The notes under the pieces: model-generated
The model's input: the letters and a program-made list of their open reading frames with translations, nothing else
Databases searched by the model: none
What the model was told of the DNA's origin: nothing
Program-made: the position numbers and the translations under genes
From: Burkholderia sp. PAMC 26561
GTDB taxonomy: Bacteria > Pseudomonadota > Gammaproteobacteria > Burkholderiales > Burkholderiaceae
Assembly: GCF_001557535.2 (NCBI RefSeq)
Contig: NZ_CP014306.1
Location: 2,728,001 to 2,792,000, forward strand
Length of the DNA stretch: 64,000 nt
Reading direction: 5' to 3'
Shown: positions 46,097-56,151 of the stretch, piece after piece
Layout: each line of letters opens with the position of its first letter
Position numbering within the stretch: the first letter of the stretch is position 1

Positions 46097-47323
46097 TCAA
46101 CGCACCTGCGCTTCGACCGACATGCTATGAATGAACTTGCCCAAAAACGCCTCGCAGGCCGCAAGCTGCTCCAGCGACACATACTCGTTCGCCTTGTGCG
46201 CCTGCTCGATATTCCCTGGCCCGCAGACAATACTCGGCACGCCGGCGAGCTGGAACAACCCGGCTTCCGTGCCATACGCGACCTTGCGTTTGTCCTGGTT
46301 CTCCGTCAGCGCGCGCACGAGTTGCGTGATCGCCGCCTGCTCTGAAGCATCCAGACCTGGAGCCGCGGCGATCCGTGAAAACTCGATCGCCGCGTTTGCG
46401 TGTTCCTTCTGCATCTTCGGCAGCAACTCTTCGCGCGCGTACTTCTCGATGCGCTGAAAAATCGGCTCCGGATCGAGCGTCGGCAAGTTGCGGAATTCGA
46501 ACGCGAAATTGCATTCGGCGGGCACCGTGTTGATCGCGTTGCCGCCGTTGATCGTGCTGGTCTGCGCGGTCGTGAAGGGCACGTCGTATTGTTCGTCGAA
46601 CGGACCTTGCGCGCGGAATTCGTCGGCGATATCGCGGATATGGCAGATCAGCCGCGCCGCGTATTCAATCGCGTTCAAACCCTTCGGTGTCAACGACGAA
46701 TGCGCCGCCAACCCGCGTACACAGCAGTTATAAGCGTTGATGCCCTTGTGCGCGATGATCGGCCGCATGCTGGTCGGCTCGCCGACAATACAGCCGTCCG
46801 GACGCAAGCCGCGCTTTTGCAGGTCGGTGATCAGCAGCGGCGCACCGGCGCAGCCGATTTCTTCATCGAAGGAGAGGGCGAAGTGGATCGGCCGCGCGAG
46901 TTTCGTGGCCTGCATCTTCGGCAGCAGGGTCAACGCCGCGCCGATAAACCCCTTCATGTCGCAGGTGCCGCGGCCGTACAGCAAACCGTCGCGGACTTCA
47001 GGCTTGAACGGATCGCTGTCCCATTTCTGACCGTCGACGGGCACCACGTCCGTGTGGCCGGACAGCACGATCCCGCCATTCGTCGCGCCGTCGTGCGCGG
47101 GAACGGTCGCGAAAAGATTGGCCCACTTGCCGCTCGGGTCGGTGGTCAGCGTGCTTTCGATGCCCGCCGCGCGCAGGTCGTCGCGCACGGTCTCGATCAG
47201 GCCCATGTTCGGATTGCGGCTGACGGTATCGAAGGAGACGAGCTTCTTGATCCACGGCAGCGACGCCGGTTCAGTGGAAGGTGTTTGGGCGACGGAAGCC
47301 GTCGATTCAGCGATCTGCGACAT
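46097..47323 (-). CDS. argE: Acetylornithine deacetylase ArgE
   Basis: Hydrolyses N-acetylornithine to ornithine in arginine synthesis. 408 residues from ATG 47323 (MSQIAES). M20 metallopeptidase family: LSGHTDVVPVDGQKW (first metal His and catalytic Asp), GRGTCDMKGF (bridging Asp), and SFDEEIGCAGAP (catalytic Glu and metal Glu). The dimerisation domain is the central insert, about residues 190-305. The ~35-residue N-terminal tail is Ser/Thr-rich. Confidence 0.93.
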   Translation of the reverse strand: MSQIAESTASVAQTPSTEPASLPWIKKLVSFDTVSRNPNMGLIETVRDDLRAAGIESTLTTDPSGKWANLFATVPAHDGATNGGIVLSGHTDVVPVDGQKWDSDPFKPEVRDGLLYGRGTCDMKGFIGAALTLLPKMQATKLARPIHFALSFDEEIGCAGAPLLITDLQKRGLRPDGCIVGEPTSMRPIIAHKGINAYNCCVRGLAAHSSLTPKGLNAIEYAARLICHIRDIADEFRAQGPFDEQYDVPFTTAQTSTINGGNAINTVPAECNFAFEFRNLPTLDPEPIFQRIEKYAREELLPKMQKEHANAAIEFSRIAAAPGLDASEQAAITQLVRALTENQDKRKVAYGTEAGLFQLAGVPSIVCGPGNIEQAHKANEYVSLEQLAACEAFLGKFIHSMSVEAQVR

Positions 47324-47374
47324 GACACTCTCCTTGATTTTCACTTTTCGATGATACCGAAAAAGCAATAAAAA

Positions 47375-50300
47375 CTAACGCGATGGTGCGATGGCGGCAG
47401 CCGGTTTCTGTTGCCGCACCGGCGCGCCGAGTGCGCGCAACGTTTCCTTGACCGTCGAAATCCGCACCGCGAGGTCCGGACTGCGCACTTCGATGCGCAG
47501 CTTGTCCTGCCCCGCGAGCTTGATGTGCTTGTTCTTCTGCACCATCTCGATGATCTTCATGGCGTCGACAGGCGGGTTCGGCACGAACTGCAGCGAGATC
47601 ACATGTTCCGCCGCATCGATCTTCAGGATCCCCAGCGGTTTGGCGGCGAGCCGCAGCTTGTGGGTCTCGACCAGTGCGCTAGCCTGCGGCGGCAGCTTGC
47701 CGAAACGATCGATGAGTTCTTCCAGGATCGAGTCGATGGCATCGCTCGATTCGCAGTTCGCCATGCGCTTGTACAGCGACAAACGTTCCTGCACGTCGGC
47801 GCAATAGTCGGCGGGGAGGATCGCGGGCGCGTGCAGGTTGATCTCGGTCGTGGCGGCGAGCGGCGCGTTCAGGTCCGGTTCGCGGCCCTCTTTCAGTGCA
47901 CGCACGGCGTCGTTGAGCATGTCGGTGTAGAGCTGGAAACCGATCTCGTGGATCTCGCCCGATTGTTTGTCGCCGAGCACTTCGCCCGTGCCGCGAATTT
48001 CCAGATCGTGCATGGCGAGGTAAAAGCCCGAACCGAGTTCTTCCATCTGCTGGATCGCTTCCAGCCGCCGCTGCGCCTGTTTCGTGAGCGCGGCCGGATC
48101 GTGCACGAGCAGGTACGCATACGCCTGATGGTGCGAACGCCCGACACGGCCACGCAACTGATGCAACTGCGCGAGGCCGAATTTATCGGCGCGATGGATC
48201 AGGATGGTGTTTGCGCTCGGCACGTCGATCCCGGTTTCGATAATCGTCGTGCACAGCAGCACGTTCGCGCGCTGGCCGACGAAGTCGCGCATTACGCGCT
48301 CGAGTTCGCGTTCATGCATTTGTCCGTGCGCGACCGCGATGCGCGCTTCGGGCACGAGTTTTTCGAGCATCGAACGACGGTTTTCAATGGTCTCGACTTC
48401 GTTGTGCAGGAAATAAACCTGACCGCCGCGCTTGAGCTCGCGCAGCATCGCCTCGCGGATCACGCCATCTTCCTCGCGGCGCACGAAGGTCTTGATCGCG
48501 AGACGTTTTTGCGGCGCGGTCGCGATGATCGAAAAGTCGCGCAAGCCTTCCAGCGCCATGCCGAGCGTGCGCGGAATGGGCGTGGCGGTGAGCGTGAGCA
48601 CATCGACTTCAGCGCGCAGCGCCTTCAACGCTTCCTTCTGCCGCACACCGAAACGGTGTTCCTCGTCGATGATCACGAGCCCCAGCCGCTTGAACACCAC
48701 GTCGCTGGACAGCAGCTTGTGCGTACCGATGACGATATCGACAGTGCCGTCGTTGATCGCCTGGATCGACCCTGCCACTTCCTTCGTGCTCTTGAAGCGC
48801 GACAGCTCGGCGATCTTCACGGGCCAGTCGGCGAAACGGTCGGTGAAGGTGTTCGTGTGCTGTTCGGCGAGCAGGGTGGTGGGCGAGAGGATCGCGACCT
48901 GTTTGCCGCCAAGCACCGCGATAAACGCCGCCCGCAGCGCGACTTCCGTCTTGCCGAAACCCACGTCGCCGCAGACCAGACGGTCCATTGGCTTGCCGCT
49001 CGTCATATCGCCGATGACAGCGGTAATCGCCGCGGCCTGATCCGGCGTTTCCTCGAAGCCGAAACTTTCGGCGAACTTCGCGTAGTCGCGCGCTTCGAGC
49101 GGGAACGCGTGGCCCTGGCGCAGCGCCCGCCGCGCGTAAAGGTTGAGCAGCTCGGCGGCGGTATCGCGGATCTGCTGCGCAGCCTTGCGTTTTGCCTTGT
49201 CCCACTGGCCCGACCCGAGCGTGTGCAACGGCGCGGTGTCCGGGTCCGCGCCGCTGTAGCGCGAAATCACATGAAGCTGCGCGACCGGCACGTAGAGCTT
49301 GGTTTCGTTCTGATATTGCAAATGGAGAAACTCGGTCTCGCCTTCGCCGAGATCCATCGATACCAGCCCCATATACCGTCCGATCCCGTGCTGCGTATGC
49401 ACGACCGGATCGCCGATTTTCAGCTCGGAGAGGTCGCGCACCATCGAGTCGACGTTGCTCGCCTGTTCCTGGCGGCGTCGTCCGGCGCGGCGCGTGAGTT
49501 GTCCGTATAGCTCGGTTTCGGTGACGATCGAGAGACCTTCGCCCGGCAACGAAAAGCCGTTCGAGAGCGGCGCGACGCCCAGGGAAAACTTGGCGTCGCC
49601 CGTCAGCCATTGCTGGAACGTGTCGTCGATGGCGGCGCGCAGCCCGTTGTCGGCGAGAAGCTGCTGGATCGTCTCGCGACGACCCGCCGATTCCGTGGCG
49701 AGCAGCACGCGATTGGGCGTTTGCTCCAGGTAATGGCGCAGCGCGAGCAACGGATCTTCGGCATGCCGATCCACGGCAAGGCCCGGCAGCGGCACGGCCC
49801 AGCCGCCCTCGGGCGAGGGCGGAAACTTGATCTGCGCGAACGGTTTGGCGAAGGAAAAGAAGTCGTCGTCGGAAAGAAAGAGACGCTTTGGTTCGAGCAG
49901 CGGCCGCTCGCGGTCATGCGACAGGAAGTTGTAGCGCTGCTTCGTGTCGTTCGTGAAGCGCTTGATTGCCGCGTCCATGTCGCCGACGAACGCCAGTTGC
50001 GCGTCTTGCGGCAAATAGTGGAAAAGCGTGGCTGTTTCGTCGAAGAACAAGGGCAGGTAGTACTCGATACCCGCTGCCGGCACACCATTGCCGATGTCCT
50101 TGTATATGGATGAACGGCTCGGATCGCCTTCGAAAACCTCGCGCCAGCGGCTGCGGAAGGCGGTGCGGGCGGGTTCATCGAAGGGAAATTCGCGCCCTGG
50201 AAGCAGACGCACATCGCGGACCGGGTACAAACTGCGTTGCGTGTCCGGATCGAAGGCGCGGATGGAATCCACCTGATCGTCGAACAAATCGATCCGGTAC

Positions 50301-50866
50301 GGCAGCGGCGAGCCCATCGGAAACAGATCCAGCAACGACCCACGCACGCAGTATTCGCCCGGACGCACGACCTGGCTCACATGCTCATACCCCGCGAGCG
50401 TCAACTGGCTCTTGAGTTTCGCCTCGTTGAGCCGCTCGCCCTGCGTGAACGAGAACGTGTACGCGGCCAGGAACGATGCCGGCGGCATCCGGTACAACGC
50501 CGTGGTGGCGGGCACGAGCAGGATGTCGCAACGGCCTTCACCGAGGTCGTGCAGCGTCGCAAGGCGCGCTGAAACCAGGTCCTGATGGGGTGAAAACGTG
50601 TCGTAGGGCAGCGTTTCCCAGTCGGGCAGCAGCCTGACCCGGGCGTCCGGCGCGAAGAACGGGATTTCGACCGAAAGACGTTGGGAATCCACCGCGCTCG
50701 CGCACATCACGACCAATAACGGGACGTTTTCGCGGTTTGCGAGGTGGTAACGCGCGAGAGCGAGCGCGTCGGAGGAACCGGTGGCGCCATCGAAGGCAAA
50801 GCGCTGACCGGCCTTGACGAGTGCGATAGGAGACGTTGACTGCAAACTGACGGCTTTTGAAGGCAT
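47375..50866 (-). CDS. mfd: Transcription-repair coupling factor Mfd
   Basis: 1163 residues, standard for Mfd. Removes RNA polymerase stalled at DNA lesions and recruits UvrA. N-terminal UvrB-like module, a CarD-like RNAP-interacting domain around residues 480-560 (KIGDPVVHTQHGIGRYMGL), and the SF2 translocase: Walker A GDVGFGKTEVA near 640, DEEH box IIDEEHRFG near 745, and motif VI GRVGRSHHQAYAYL near 920. The C-terminal D7 region (QLYTDMLNDAVRALKEG onward) is complete. Divergent from ispD. Confidence 0.98.
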   Translation of the reverse strand: MPSKAVSLQSTSPIALVKAGQRFAFDGATGSSDALALARYHLANRENVPLLVVMCASAVDSQRLSVEIPFFAPDARVRLLPDWETLPYDTFSPHQDLVSARLATLHDLGEGRCDILLVPATTALYRMPPASFLAAYTFSFTQGERLNEAKLKSQLTLAGYEHVSQVVRPGEYCVRGSLLDLFPMGSPLPYRIDLFDDQVDSIRAFDPDTQRSLYPVRDVRLLPGREFPFDEPARTAFRSRWREVFEGDPSRSSIYKDIGNGVPAAGIEYYLPLFFDETATLFHYLPQDAQLAFVGDMDAAIKRFTNDTKQRYNFLSHDRERPLLEPKRLFLSDDDFFSFAKPFAQIKFPPSPEGGWAVPLPGLAVDRHAEDPLLALRHYLEQTPNRVLLATESAGRRETIQQLLADNGLRAAIDDTFQQWLTGDAKFSLGVAPLSNGFSLPGEGLSIVTETELYGQLTRRAGRRRQEQASNVDSMVRDLSELKIGDPVVHTQHGIGRYMGLVSMDLGEGETEFLHLQYQNETKLYVPVAQLHVISRYSGADPDTAPLHTLGSGQWDKAKRKAAQQIRDTAAELLNLYARRALRQGHAFPLEARDYAKFAESFGFEETPDQAAAITAVIGDMTSGKPMDRLVCGDVGFGKTEVALRAAFIAVLGGKQVAILSPTTLLAEQHTNTFTDRFADWPVKIAELSRFKSTKEVAGSIQAINDGTVDIVIGTHKLLSSDVVFKRLGLVIIDEEHRFGVRQKEALKALRAEVDVLTLTATPIPRTLGMALEGLRDFSIIATAPQKRLAIKTFVRREEDGVIREAMLRELKRGGQVYFLHNEVETIENRRSMLEKLVPEARIAVAHGQMHERELERVMRDFVGQRANVLLCTTIIETGIDVPSANTILIHRADKFGLAQLHQLRGRVGRSHHQAYAYLLVHDPAALTKQAQRRLEAIQQMEELGSGFYLAMHDLEIRGTGEVLGDKQSGEIHEIGFQLYTDMLNDAVRALKEGREPDLNAPLAATTEINLHAPAILPADYCADVQERLSLYKRMANCESSDAIDSILEELIDRFGKLPPQASALVETHKLRLAAKPLGILKIDAAEHVISLQFVPNPPVDAMKIIEMVQKNKHIKLAGQDKLRIEVRSPDLAVRISTVKETLRALGAPVRQQKPAAAIAPSR

Positions 50867-50976
50867 AAAGTGTGCGGGGAACCGTTCGCGTGCGAAAGTG
50901 CATGCGGGACCGGCATGGTCGCGATAGACCTATTATAAAATCCGGGCTTCACTTTTGACTTGGGCGTTTTCAACTC

Positions 50977-51690
50977 GTGACTTCCCGCCTGTTCGCCCTC
51001 ATCCCATGTGCCGGTTCCGGCAGCCGTTCCGGCGCCCCCATGCCGAAGCAATATCAGACCGTCGGCCGTCATCCGATGCTGCGCTATTCCCTCGCTGCCT
51101 TCGATGCCTGCTCCGAGTTCGCCCAGACGCTCGTGGTGCTGGCGCCGAACGATCATCACTTCGATGACCGCCGTTTCGCGGGCCTGCGCTTCGCCGTGCA
51201 ACGCTGCGGCGGCGCGACGCGGCAAGCTTCTGTATTCAACGGCCTGGCGGCGCTGGCAGGCTTTGGCGCCCGGGAAGACGACTGGGTGCTCGTGCACGAC
51301 GCTGCGCGCCCCGGTCTCACGCCCGAGATGGTGCGCAAGCTCGTGGGTGAGCTGAAGAACGATCCGGTTGGCGGGATTCTGGCGCTGCCGGTGGCGGATA
51401 CGTTAAAGCGCATCGAGGCAGAAGGCACGGCGCACGACGAAGGGCGCATTGCCCGCACCGAGTCGCGCAACGGCTTGTGGCAGGCACAGACGCCGCAGAT
51501 GTTCCGTCTCGGCATGTTGCGCGATGCAATCACGCGGGCCCGGCAAGACGGCCACGACCTCACCGATGAAGCGAGCGCCATCGAATGGCTGGGACATGCG
51601 CCGCGATTGATTCAGGGGAGTTTGCGCAACTTCAAGGTCACCTATCCTGAGGATTTCGCATTGGCGACAGCCATGCTCGGCGCTGTCTGA
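50977..51690 (+). CDS. ispD: 2-C-methyl-D-erythritol 4-phosphate cytidylyltransferase IspD
   Basis: MEP isoprenoid pathway enzyme, 237 residues with GTG start 50977. The CTP-binding loop is [20 protein letters not shown] at residues 8-27; downstream are the [13 protein letters not shown] and [13 protein letters not shown] motifs. A TATAAA/TAAAAT cluster at 50931-50941 is the likely -10 (divergent from mfd). ispF follows 40 nt downstream. Confidence 0.96.
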   Translation: MTSRLFALIPCAGSGSRSGAPMPKQYQTVGRHPMLRYSLAAFDACSEFAQTLVVLAPNDHHFDDRRFAGLRFAVQRCGGATRQASVFNGLAALAGFGAREDDWVLVHDAARPGLTPEMVRKLVGELKNDPVGGILALPVADTLKRIEAEGTAHDEGRIARTESRNGLWQAQTPQMFRLGMLRDAITRARQDGHDLTDEASAIEWLGHAPRLIQGSLRNFKVTYPEDFALATAMLGAV

Positions 51691-51730
51691 TATTTCATTT
51701 AGCTCACCGCTTAACCTTTTAGGATTATCG

Positions 51731-52222
51731 ATGGATTTCAGAATCGGACAAGGCTACGACGTTCACCAACTGGTCGAGGGACGGCCGCTGATCATCGGCG
51801 GGGTGACGATTCCTTACGAACGCGGCCTGCTCGGGCATTCGGACGCCGATGTCCTGCTGCACGCGATCACGGACGCCTTGTTCGGCGCAGCGGCAATGGG
51901 CGATATAGGCCGTCATTTTCCCGATACGGATGCCGAATTCTCAGGCGCCGATAGCCGTGTTTTATTGCGCGAGGCATTTGCGCGGGTTTCGGAGGCGGGG
52001 TTTGCGATCATGAACGTCGATTCGACCGTGATCGCGCAGGCGCCGAAGCTTGCGCCGTTTATCGAGGCGATTCGCGCGAATATCGCAGGGGATCTGGAAC
52101 TGCCGTTGAGCCGCGTCAACGTGAAGGCGAAGACCAACGAGAAGCTGGGCTATCTGGGCCGGAAAGAGGGGATTGAAGCGCAGGCGGCGGTACTGTTGAT
52201 GCGTACGGGAATCGATGCCTGA
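51731..52222 (+). CDS. ispF: 2-C-methyl-D-erythritol 2,4-cyclodiphosphate synthase IspF
   Basis: 163 residues. Metal-binding Asp and His in [13 protein letters not shown] (residues 9-12 region) and His in [18 protein letters not shown]; the C-terminal [20 protein letters not shown] motif is typical. Works after IspD/IspE in the MEP pathway; separate from IspD here although next to it. Confidence 0.97.
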   Translation: MDFRIGQGYDVHQLVEGRPLIIGGVTIPYERGLLGHSDADVLLHAITDALFGAAAMGDIGRHFPDTDAEFSGADSRVLLREAFARVSEAGFAIMNVDSTVIAQAPKLAPFIEAIRANIAGDLELPLSRVNVKAKTNEKLGYLGRKEGIEAQAAVLLMRTGIDA

Positions 52223-52242
52223 AAAATGCAGTTGATAATAGT

Positions 52243-52266
52243 CGCGCCGGAGAATCCTCCGGCGCG
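52243..52266. other. GC-rich hairpin between convergent ispF and ahpD
   Basis: 10-bp perfect stem CGCGCCGGAG / CTCCGGCGCG with an AATC loop. There is no T run on either side, so it may limit read-through but is not a standard intrinsic terminator. Confidence 0.6.
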
Positions 52267-52276
52267 CTTGATCGAT

Positions 52277-52801
52277 TTACTTCCCTTCAGCCGTAATCGC
52301 CAACTGAGCCGCCACGATCACCGCGGCAATGCGCCCGACATCGCGTAATTGCGTCGTGCTCATGCCTTCGCCTACGAGATTCTCGTAGTGCGATTTCACG
52401 CAAAAATGGCACTTCCCGACAATCGATGCCGCCAGCGCAAACATCTCGAAACGCCGTTTATCCAGACCGCCGTGCGTGGCGTACGCATTCATCCGCAAAG
52501 CGGCGGGCTGCGTCTTCAGGTCGGCGTTATCGGCCATTTCCAAGTACGGATACCAGACGTTGTTCATGCCCATCAAGGCGGCAGCGGTCAACGCGCCGTT
52601 CGTTTCCTCAGCCGACAACACGCCCGACTCGCGAATCAGCGTCACGATCTTCGTAGCCTTCGCGGCATAGGCGGCCGCGAGCGCCACGCCGACGGCATCA
52701 TTGCCTTCCAGCGATGACCGCGCAATCGTCCCGTCCACGTTCAGCCGGATGTCTTTTGCGTAATCAGGAATCAGTTCTTTAATCGATGCGAGGAATTCCA
52801 T
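52277..52801 (-). CDS. ahpD: Alkylhydroperoxidase AhpD
   Basis: 174 residues, all-helical carboxymuconolactone-decarboxylase/AhpD fold. The redox CxxC is in KCHFCVKSH near residue 131-134, with the His that activates it. In actinobacteria AhpD passes electrons from lipoamide to AhpC. It lies downstream of ahpC on the same strand, 108 nt away, with a terminator-like hairpin between. Confidence 0.94.
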   Translation of the reverse strand: MEFLASIKELIPDYAKDIRLNVDGTIARSSLEGNDAVGVALAAAYAAKATKIVTLIRESGVLSAEETNGALTAAALMGMNNVWYPYLEMADNADLKTQPAALRMNAYATHGGLDKRRFEMFALAASIVGKCHFCVKSHYENLVGEGMSTTQLRDVGRIAAVIVAAQLAITAEGK

Positions 52802-52830
52802 AAATTTCTCCTATCCAACAACCGATAAAA

Positions 52831-52872
52831 AAGCCCGCCGGCTCGAGCTTGACTCGTAAAGCGGACGGGCTG
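52831..52872 (-). terminator. Terminator-like hairpin between ahpC and ahpD
   Basis: On the minus strand AGCCCG-T-CCGC pairs with CCGG-CGGGCT around a long loop and is followed by six T. The position suggests partial termination after ahpC. Confidence 0.6.
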
Positions 52873-52909
52873 AGGCGCAGCCATGAAGGCCTCGCCGGTA
52901 CATATGCAA

Positions 52910-53458
52910 TTACAGCGTCGTACCGCCGACAGCGCGGTTGCACGGGCAGAGTTCGTCCGTTTGCAGGCCGTCGAGAATACGCAGCACTTCTTCCGGGCTG
53001 CGGCCGACGTTCAGGTTGTTCACCGAAACGTGCTGGATCACATTGTCCGGATCGATGATGAACGTTGCCCGCAACGCCACGCCCGCTTCCTTGTCACGCA
53101 CGCCGAGCTGGTCGATCAGTTCGCCCTTCACGTCGCCGAACGAGTAGTGGTTCAGCTTGCTCAGGTCCTTGTGCTCACGGCGCCATGCCAGCTTGACGAA
53201 TTCGTTGTCCACGCTGCCGCCAAGCAGCACTGCGTCACGGTCTGCGAAGTCGCCGTTCAGCTTGCCGAACTCGACGATTTCCGTCGGGCAGACGAACGTG
53301 AAGTCCTTCGGATAGAAATACAGGATTTTCCACTTGCCAGGAAACGACTGCTCGGTGATCTCTTCAAATGCCGACACGCCATTTTCTTCGTGATTGTTGA
53401 AACCCGGCTTTGCAGCTGTAACGGTGAAAGCTTCAACTTTATCGCCCACGGTCTTCAT
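52910..53458 (-). CDS. ahpC: Alkyl hydroperoxide reductase AhpC (2-Cys peroxiredoxin)
   Basis: 182 residues. Peroxidatic Cys in YPKDFTFVCPTEIVEFG near residue 60 and resolving Cys in the C-terminal ELCPCNRAVGG. The CPC pair and partner ahpD match the AhpC-AhpD type rather than the AhpC-AhpF type of enterobacteria. A possible OxyR-like site lies 140-165 nt upstream. Scavenges hydrogen peroxide and organic peroxides in the cytoplasm. Confidence 0.95.
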   Translation of the reverse strand: MKTVGDKVEAFTVTAAKPGFNNHEENGVSAFEEITEQSFPGKWKILYFYPKDFTFVCPTEIVEFGKLNGDFADRDAVLLGGSVDNEFVKLAWRREHKDLSKLNHYSFGDVKGELIDQLGVRDKEAGVALRATFIIDPDNVIQHVSVNNLNVGRSPEEVLRILDGLQTDELCPCNRAVGGTTL

Positions 53459-53589
53459 ATGAATACTCCTGTGTTCGTTGGAAGAAAAACCAAGACTACC
53501 TGATCGCTGTAACGCTCACATGACGCAGCATCAAACTCAAAGCCGTTGATCTGGCGAGAGCGCTGCGTTGAACGAAGTCCACTATAACC

Positions 53590-53623
53590 CTATTGAGCAA
53601 TGGTATCAATAGATTTTGACTAA
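53590..53623 (-). promoter_or_regulatory. Dyad element and possible OxyR-like site upstream of ahpC
   Basis: A 23-bp dyad CTATTGA-N9-TCAATAG (53590-53612), overlapping a run of OxyR-like tetrads at helical spacing: CAAT (53598-53601), ATAG (53609-53612) and CTAA after a further 7 bases, against the ATAG-N7-CTAT consensus. One outer half-site does not match, so OxyR binding is only a suggestion. Confidence 0.3.
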
Positions 53624-53718
53624 CACCCCAGATAGCTTTTAACGAATGGACCGATAGGCATTTGAAACCACCCTGCGCATTGAACGCCATGGCGAAACCC
53701 TTGGGCCTGCATGAAACT

Positions 53719-55080
53719 TCATGAGCGCAGTGTGCGTTTTTCCATGGCCGGAAAGTCGATGGTGACTTCGAACCCTGGGTGCGGCGAACGGTTACGCAGC
53801 CGCAGCGTGCCGCGCTGACGCGTCACCAGCCGTTGCACGATCGCCATGCCCAATCCGGTTCCGTTGGCCTGCGTGCGGGCGGTATCGACGCGATAGAAGG
53901 GCCGCGTGATCAGCGCAACCTGGTCTTCGGGAATGCCGCGTCCTTCGTCCATTACCGATAACTCCACGCGCCCATGGTTCACACGGGTTTGCAGCGTGAT
54001 CCGCGCGACGTCATCGGCGGCGCTGCGGCCATACTTGCGCGCGTTTTCCAGCAAATTGCCGATCACGCGACGCACATCGGTGGGATCGCCCTCGACGATC
54101 GCGCCTTGCGCCAGATCGGTTTTCATCACCACGCCTTCCTCGGTGAGAAAGCGCGCGGTCATCTCGCCGCCGATCATCGACAGATCCACAGCCTCGGCCA
54201 TGCGCTGCATCGGCCGCGCATAGTCGAGGAAACGCCCGATGATCATGTCCATCTGTTCGATGTCATCGACCATCGCGAGTTTCGTCGCTTCGTCGGAGGG
54301 GCTCATCTCGGTTTCCAGCCGCAGACGCGCGAGCGGCGTGCGCAAGTCGTGCGAGATCCCGGCGAGCATCAGCGCACGGTCGGCATCGAGTTGCTCGAGG
54401 TCCTGCACCATCTGGTTGAAGCTTCGATTGGTTTCGGCGGCAACGCCCATGCCGCGTTCAGGAAGCGGTTCGGGTGATTGTCCCGAGCCGACCTTGCGCG
54501 CGGCAAGCGCGAGGCGCGCGAACGGCCTGTTGACGAGACTGGTGATGAACGCCGCGCCGAAGAGCGACAGCGCGAGCGCAAAGATGCCCCAGCCGGCCCA
54601 TTGCAGGCCGGTGACGGTATCGAGCTGATCGCGGTCGAGCGCGACCCAGTAATCGTCGTCGTCGATCTTGAAGCTGATCCAGACGCCCGGGATGTCGTTC
54701 ACCGATTGCGCGATGACCGTGTCGTTGCCCAGGCGGCCGCGAACGTCGCGCTCGATCAGACGGTTCAGCGATTCGTCGGGCTGGAGACGGTATTTATCGG
54801 TGGTTTCGCGCGGATACACGCGCACGCCTTCATTGCTTTCCAGATCCTGCAGCAGCGCGCGGCGAAGGTCGGGATCGGAATAAAGGAGGGCGGTGCGGGT
54901 GAGCTTGACGACGGCGACCAACTGCAGCGCGACGCGCTGCGCGCGCGGCTCGCGTTCGATCACGCGAAAGCTCTGGAACCAGGCGGCGATGCTCACCGCG
55001 ATCAACAGCGCGATGAGGGCGAACGTCCGCCAGAACAGGCCGCCGAACGCGAGCGTCAGTAGCCGCCTGTCAATCCGCAT
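53719..55080 (-). CDS. Sensor histidine kinase, EnvZ/RisS type
   Basis: 453 residues. TM1 at about 16-36, periplasmic domain ~37-158, TM2 ~161-183, HAMP ~184-235. HisKA has the phospho-acceptor His244 in AGISHDLRTPLARLRLE. The ATPase has N box NLLENARKYG, G1 DEGRGIPEDQ and G2 GTGLGMAIVQ. Partner of the upstream OmpR-type regulator (80 nt apart). Domain order and sequence fit EnvZ and the Bordetella RisS osmotic/virulence kinase. Confidence 0.92.
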   Translation of the reverse strand: MRIDRRLLTLAFGGLFWRTFALIALLIAVSIAAWFQSFRVIEREPRAQRVALQLVAVVKLTRTALLYSDPDLRRALLQDLESNEGVRVYPRETTDKYRLQPDESLNRLIERDVRGRLGNDTVIAQSVNDIPGVWISFKIDDDDYWVALDRDQLDTVTGLQWAGWGIFALALSLFGAAFITSLVNRPFARLALAARKVGSGQSPEPLPERGMGVAAETNRSFNQMVQDLEQLDADRALMLAGISHDLRTPLARLRLETEMSPSDEATKLAMVDDIEQMDMIIGRFLDYARPMQRMAEAVDLSMIGGEMTARFLTEEGVVMKTDLAQGAIVEGDPTDVRRVIGNLLENARKYGRSAADDVARITLQTRVNHGRVELSVMDEGRGIPEDQVALITRPFYRVDTARTQANGTGLGMAIVQRLVTRQRGTLRLRNRSPHPGFEVTIDFPAMEKRTLRS

Positions 55081-55160
55081 GGGTCGTTGACGCTCGTGCT
55101 TGTGGCGCGCATGAAGCGCGTTTGCGAGGACTCAATCAGAACTCAACTGGTACTCAATGC

Positions 55161-55886
55161 TCAAGCCGCGCCGTCCGGAATGAAGACGTAGCCGAGACCC
55201 CACACCGTCTGGATGAAGCGTGGGCTGCTCGGGTCCGGCTCGATCAGCTTGCGCAGCCGGGAGATCTGGACATCGAGACTGCGGTCGAAGACTTCGTATT
55301 CACGGCCACGCGCCAGTTCCATCAGTTTTTCACGTGACAGCGGCGCACGCGGATGCCGCGCGAAAACCTTCAGCACGGAGAATTCACCCGTGGTCAGCGG
55401 GATTTCCTGGCCATTCTTGGTCAGCGTGCGCGTGGCGAGATTCAAGGCAAACTCGCCGAATTCAAACACCTCAGCAGTTTCGGACGGCGCACCCGGCAAT
55501 TCCGACGGAGACTGCCGGCGCAGCACGGCATGAATCCGGGCCACGAGCTCGCGCGGATTGAATGGCTTCGGAAGGTAATCGTCGGCACCCATTTCCAGCC
55601 CGACAATCCGATCCACGTCTTCGCCCTTGGCCGTGAGCATGATGATCGGCGTGCGGTCATTGCTGCCGCGCAGTCGCCGGCAGATCGACAGGCCGTCTTC
55701 CCCCGGCAACATCAGGTCGAGCACGAGCAGGTCGAAACGTTCGCGTACCCAGAGCTTGTTCATCGACGGTGCATTTTCAGCGACATAGACATTAAAGCCT
55801 TGTTCGCCGAGATAACGCCGCAAAAGATCGCGCAAACGGGGATCGTCGTCGACTACGAGTATTTTTGAGGGATTTTTGGTTTCCAT
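55161..55886 (-). CDS. ompR: OmpR/RisA-type response regulator
   Basis: 241 residues: receiver domain (phospho-acceptor Asp57 in LLVLDLMLPGEDG, acidic pocket VVDDDPRLRD, Lys in MLTAKGEDVD) and a C-terminal winged-helix DNA-binding domain (LARGREYEVFDRSLDVQISR, then KLIEPDPSSPRFIQTVWGLG). Strongly resembles Bordetella RisA and OmpR. Forms a two-gene operon with the downstream kinase. Confidence 0.93.
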   Translation of the reverse strand: METKNPSKILVVDDDPRLRDLLRRYLGEQGFNVYVAENAPSMNKLWVRERFDLLVLDLMLPGEDGLSICRRLRGSNDRTPIIMLTAKGEDVDRIVGLEMGADDYLPKPFNPRELVARIHAVLRRQSPSELPGAPSETAEVFEFGEFALNLATRTLTKNGQEIPLTTGEFSVLKVFARHPRAPLSREKLMELARGREYEVFDRSLDVQISRLRKLIEPDPSSPRFIQTVWGLGYVFIPDGAA

Positions 55887-56151
55887 TCCGGCATCTTAGC
55901 GCGATTAGAAAGAGGAGCGAGTTTGCGTGAATTATAAGGTAACAGATAGTTACAAAATTTACGGGGACTGTGGCACGACGTAAAGGTTCTATGCGTACAC
56001 TCCTTTACCTAAGCCCGTCATTCGGTAGATACTCCATTAGTACAACGATTGCGCGTCAGCGACATGGCGGCATGACCGTCCACCTTGCCTGCCACGCAAG
56101 CACGCCAAAGAGCCTGAGACTGTCCGGTTGTCGAGCAACGAAGGGAACAAC

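Noticed and set aside
47411..49510. Long plus-strand open frame (699 codons) opposite mfd
   Set aside because: Shadow of mfd; no motif and no ribosome site.
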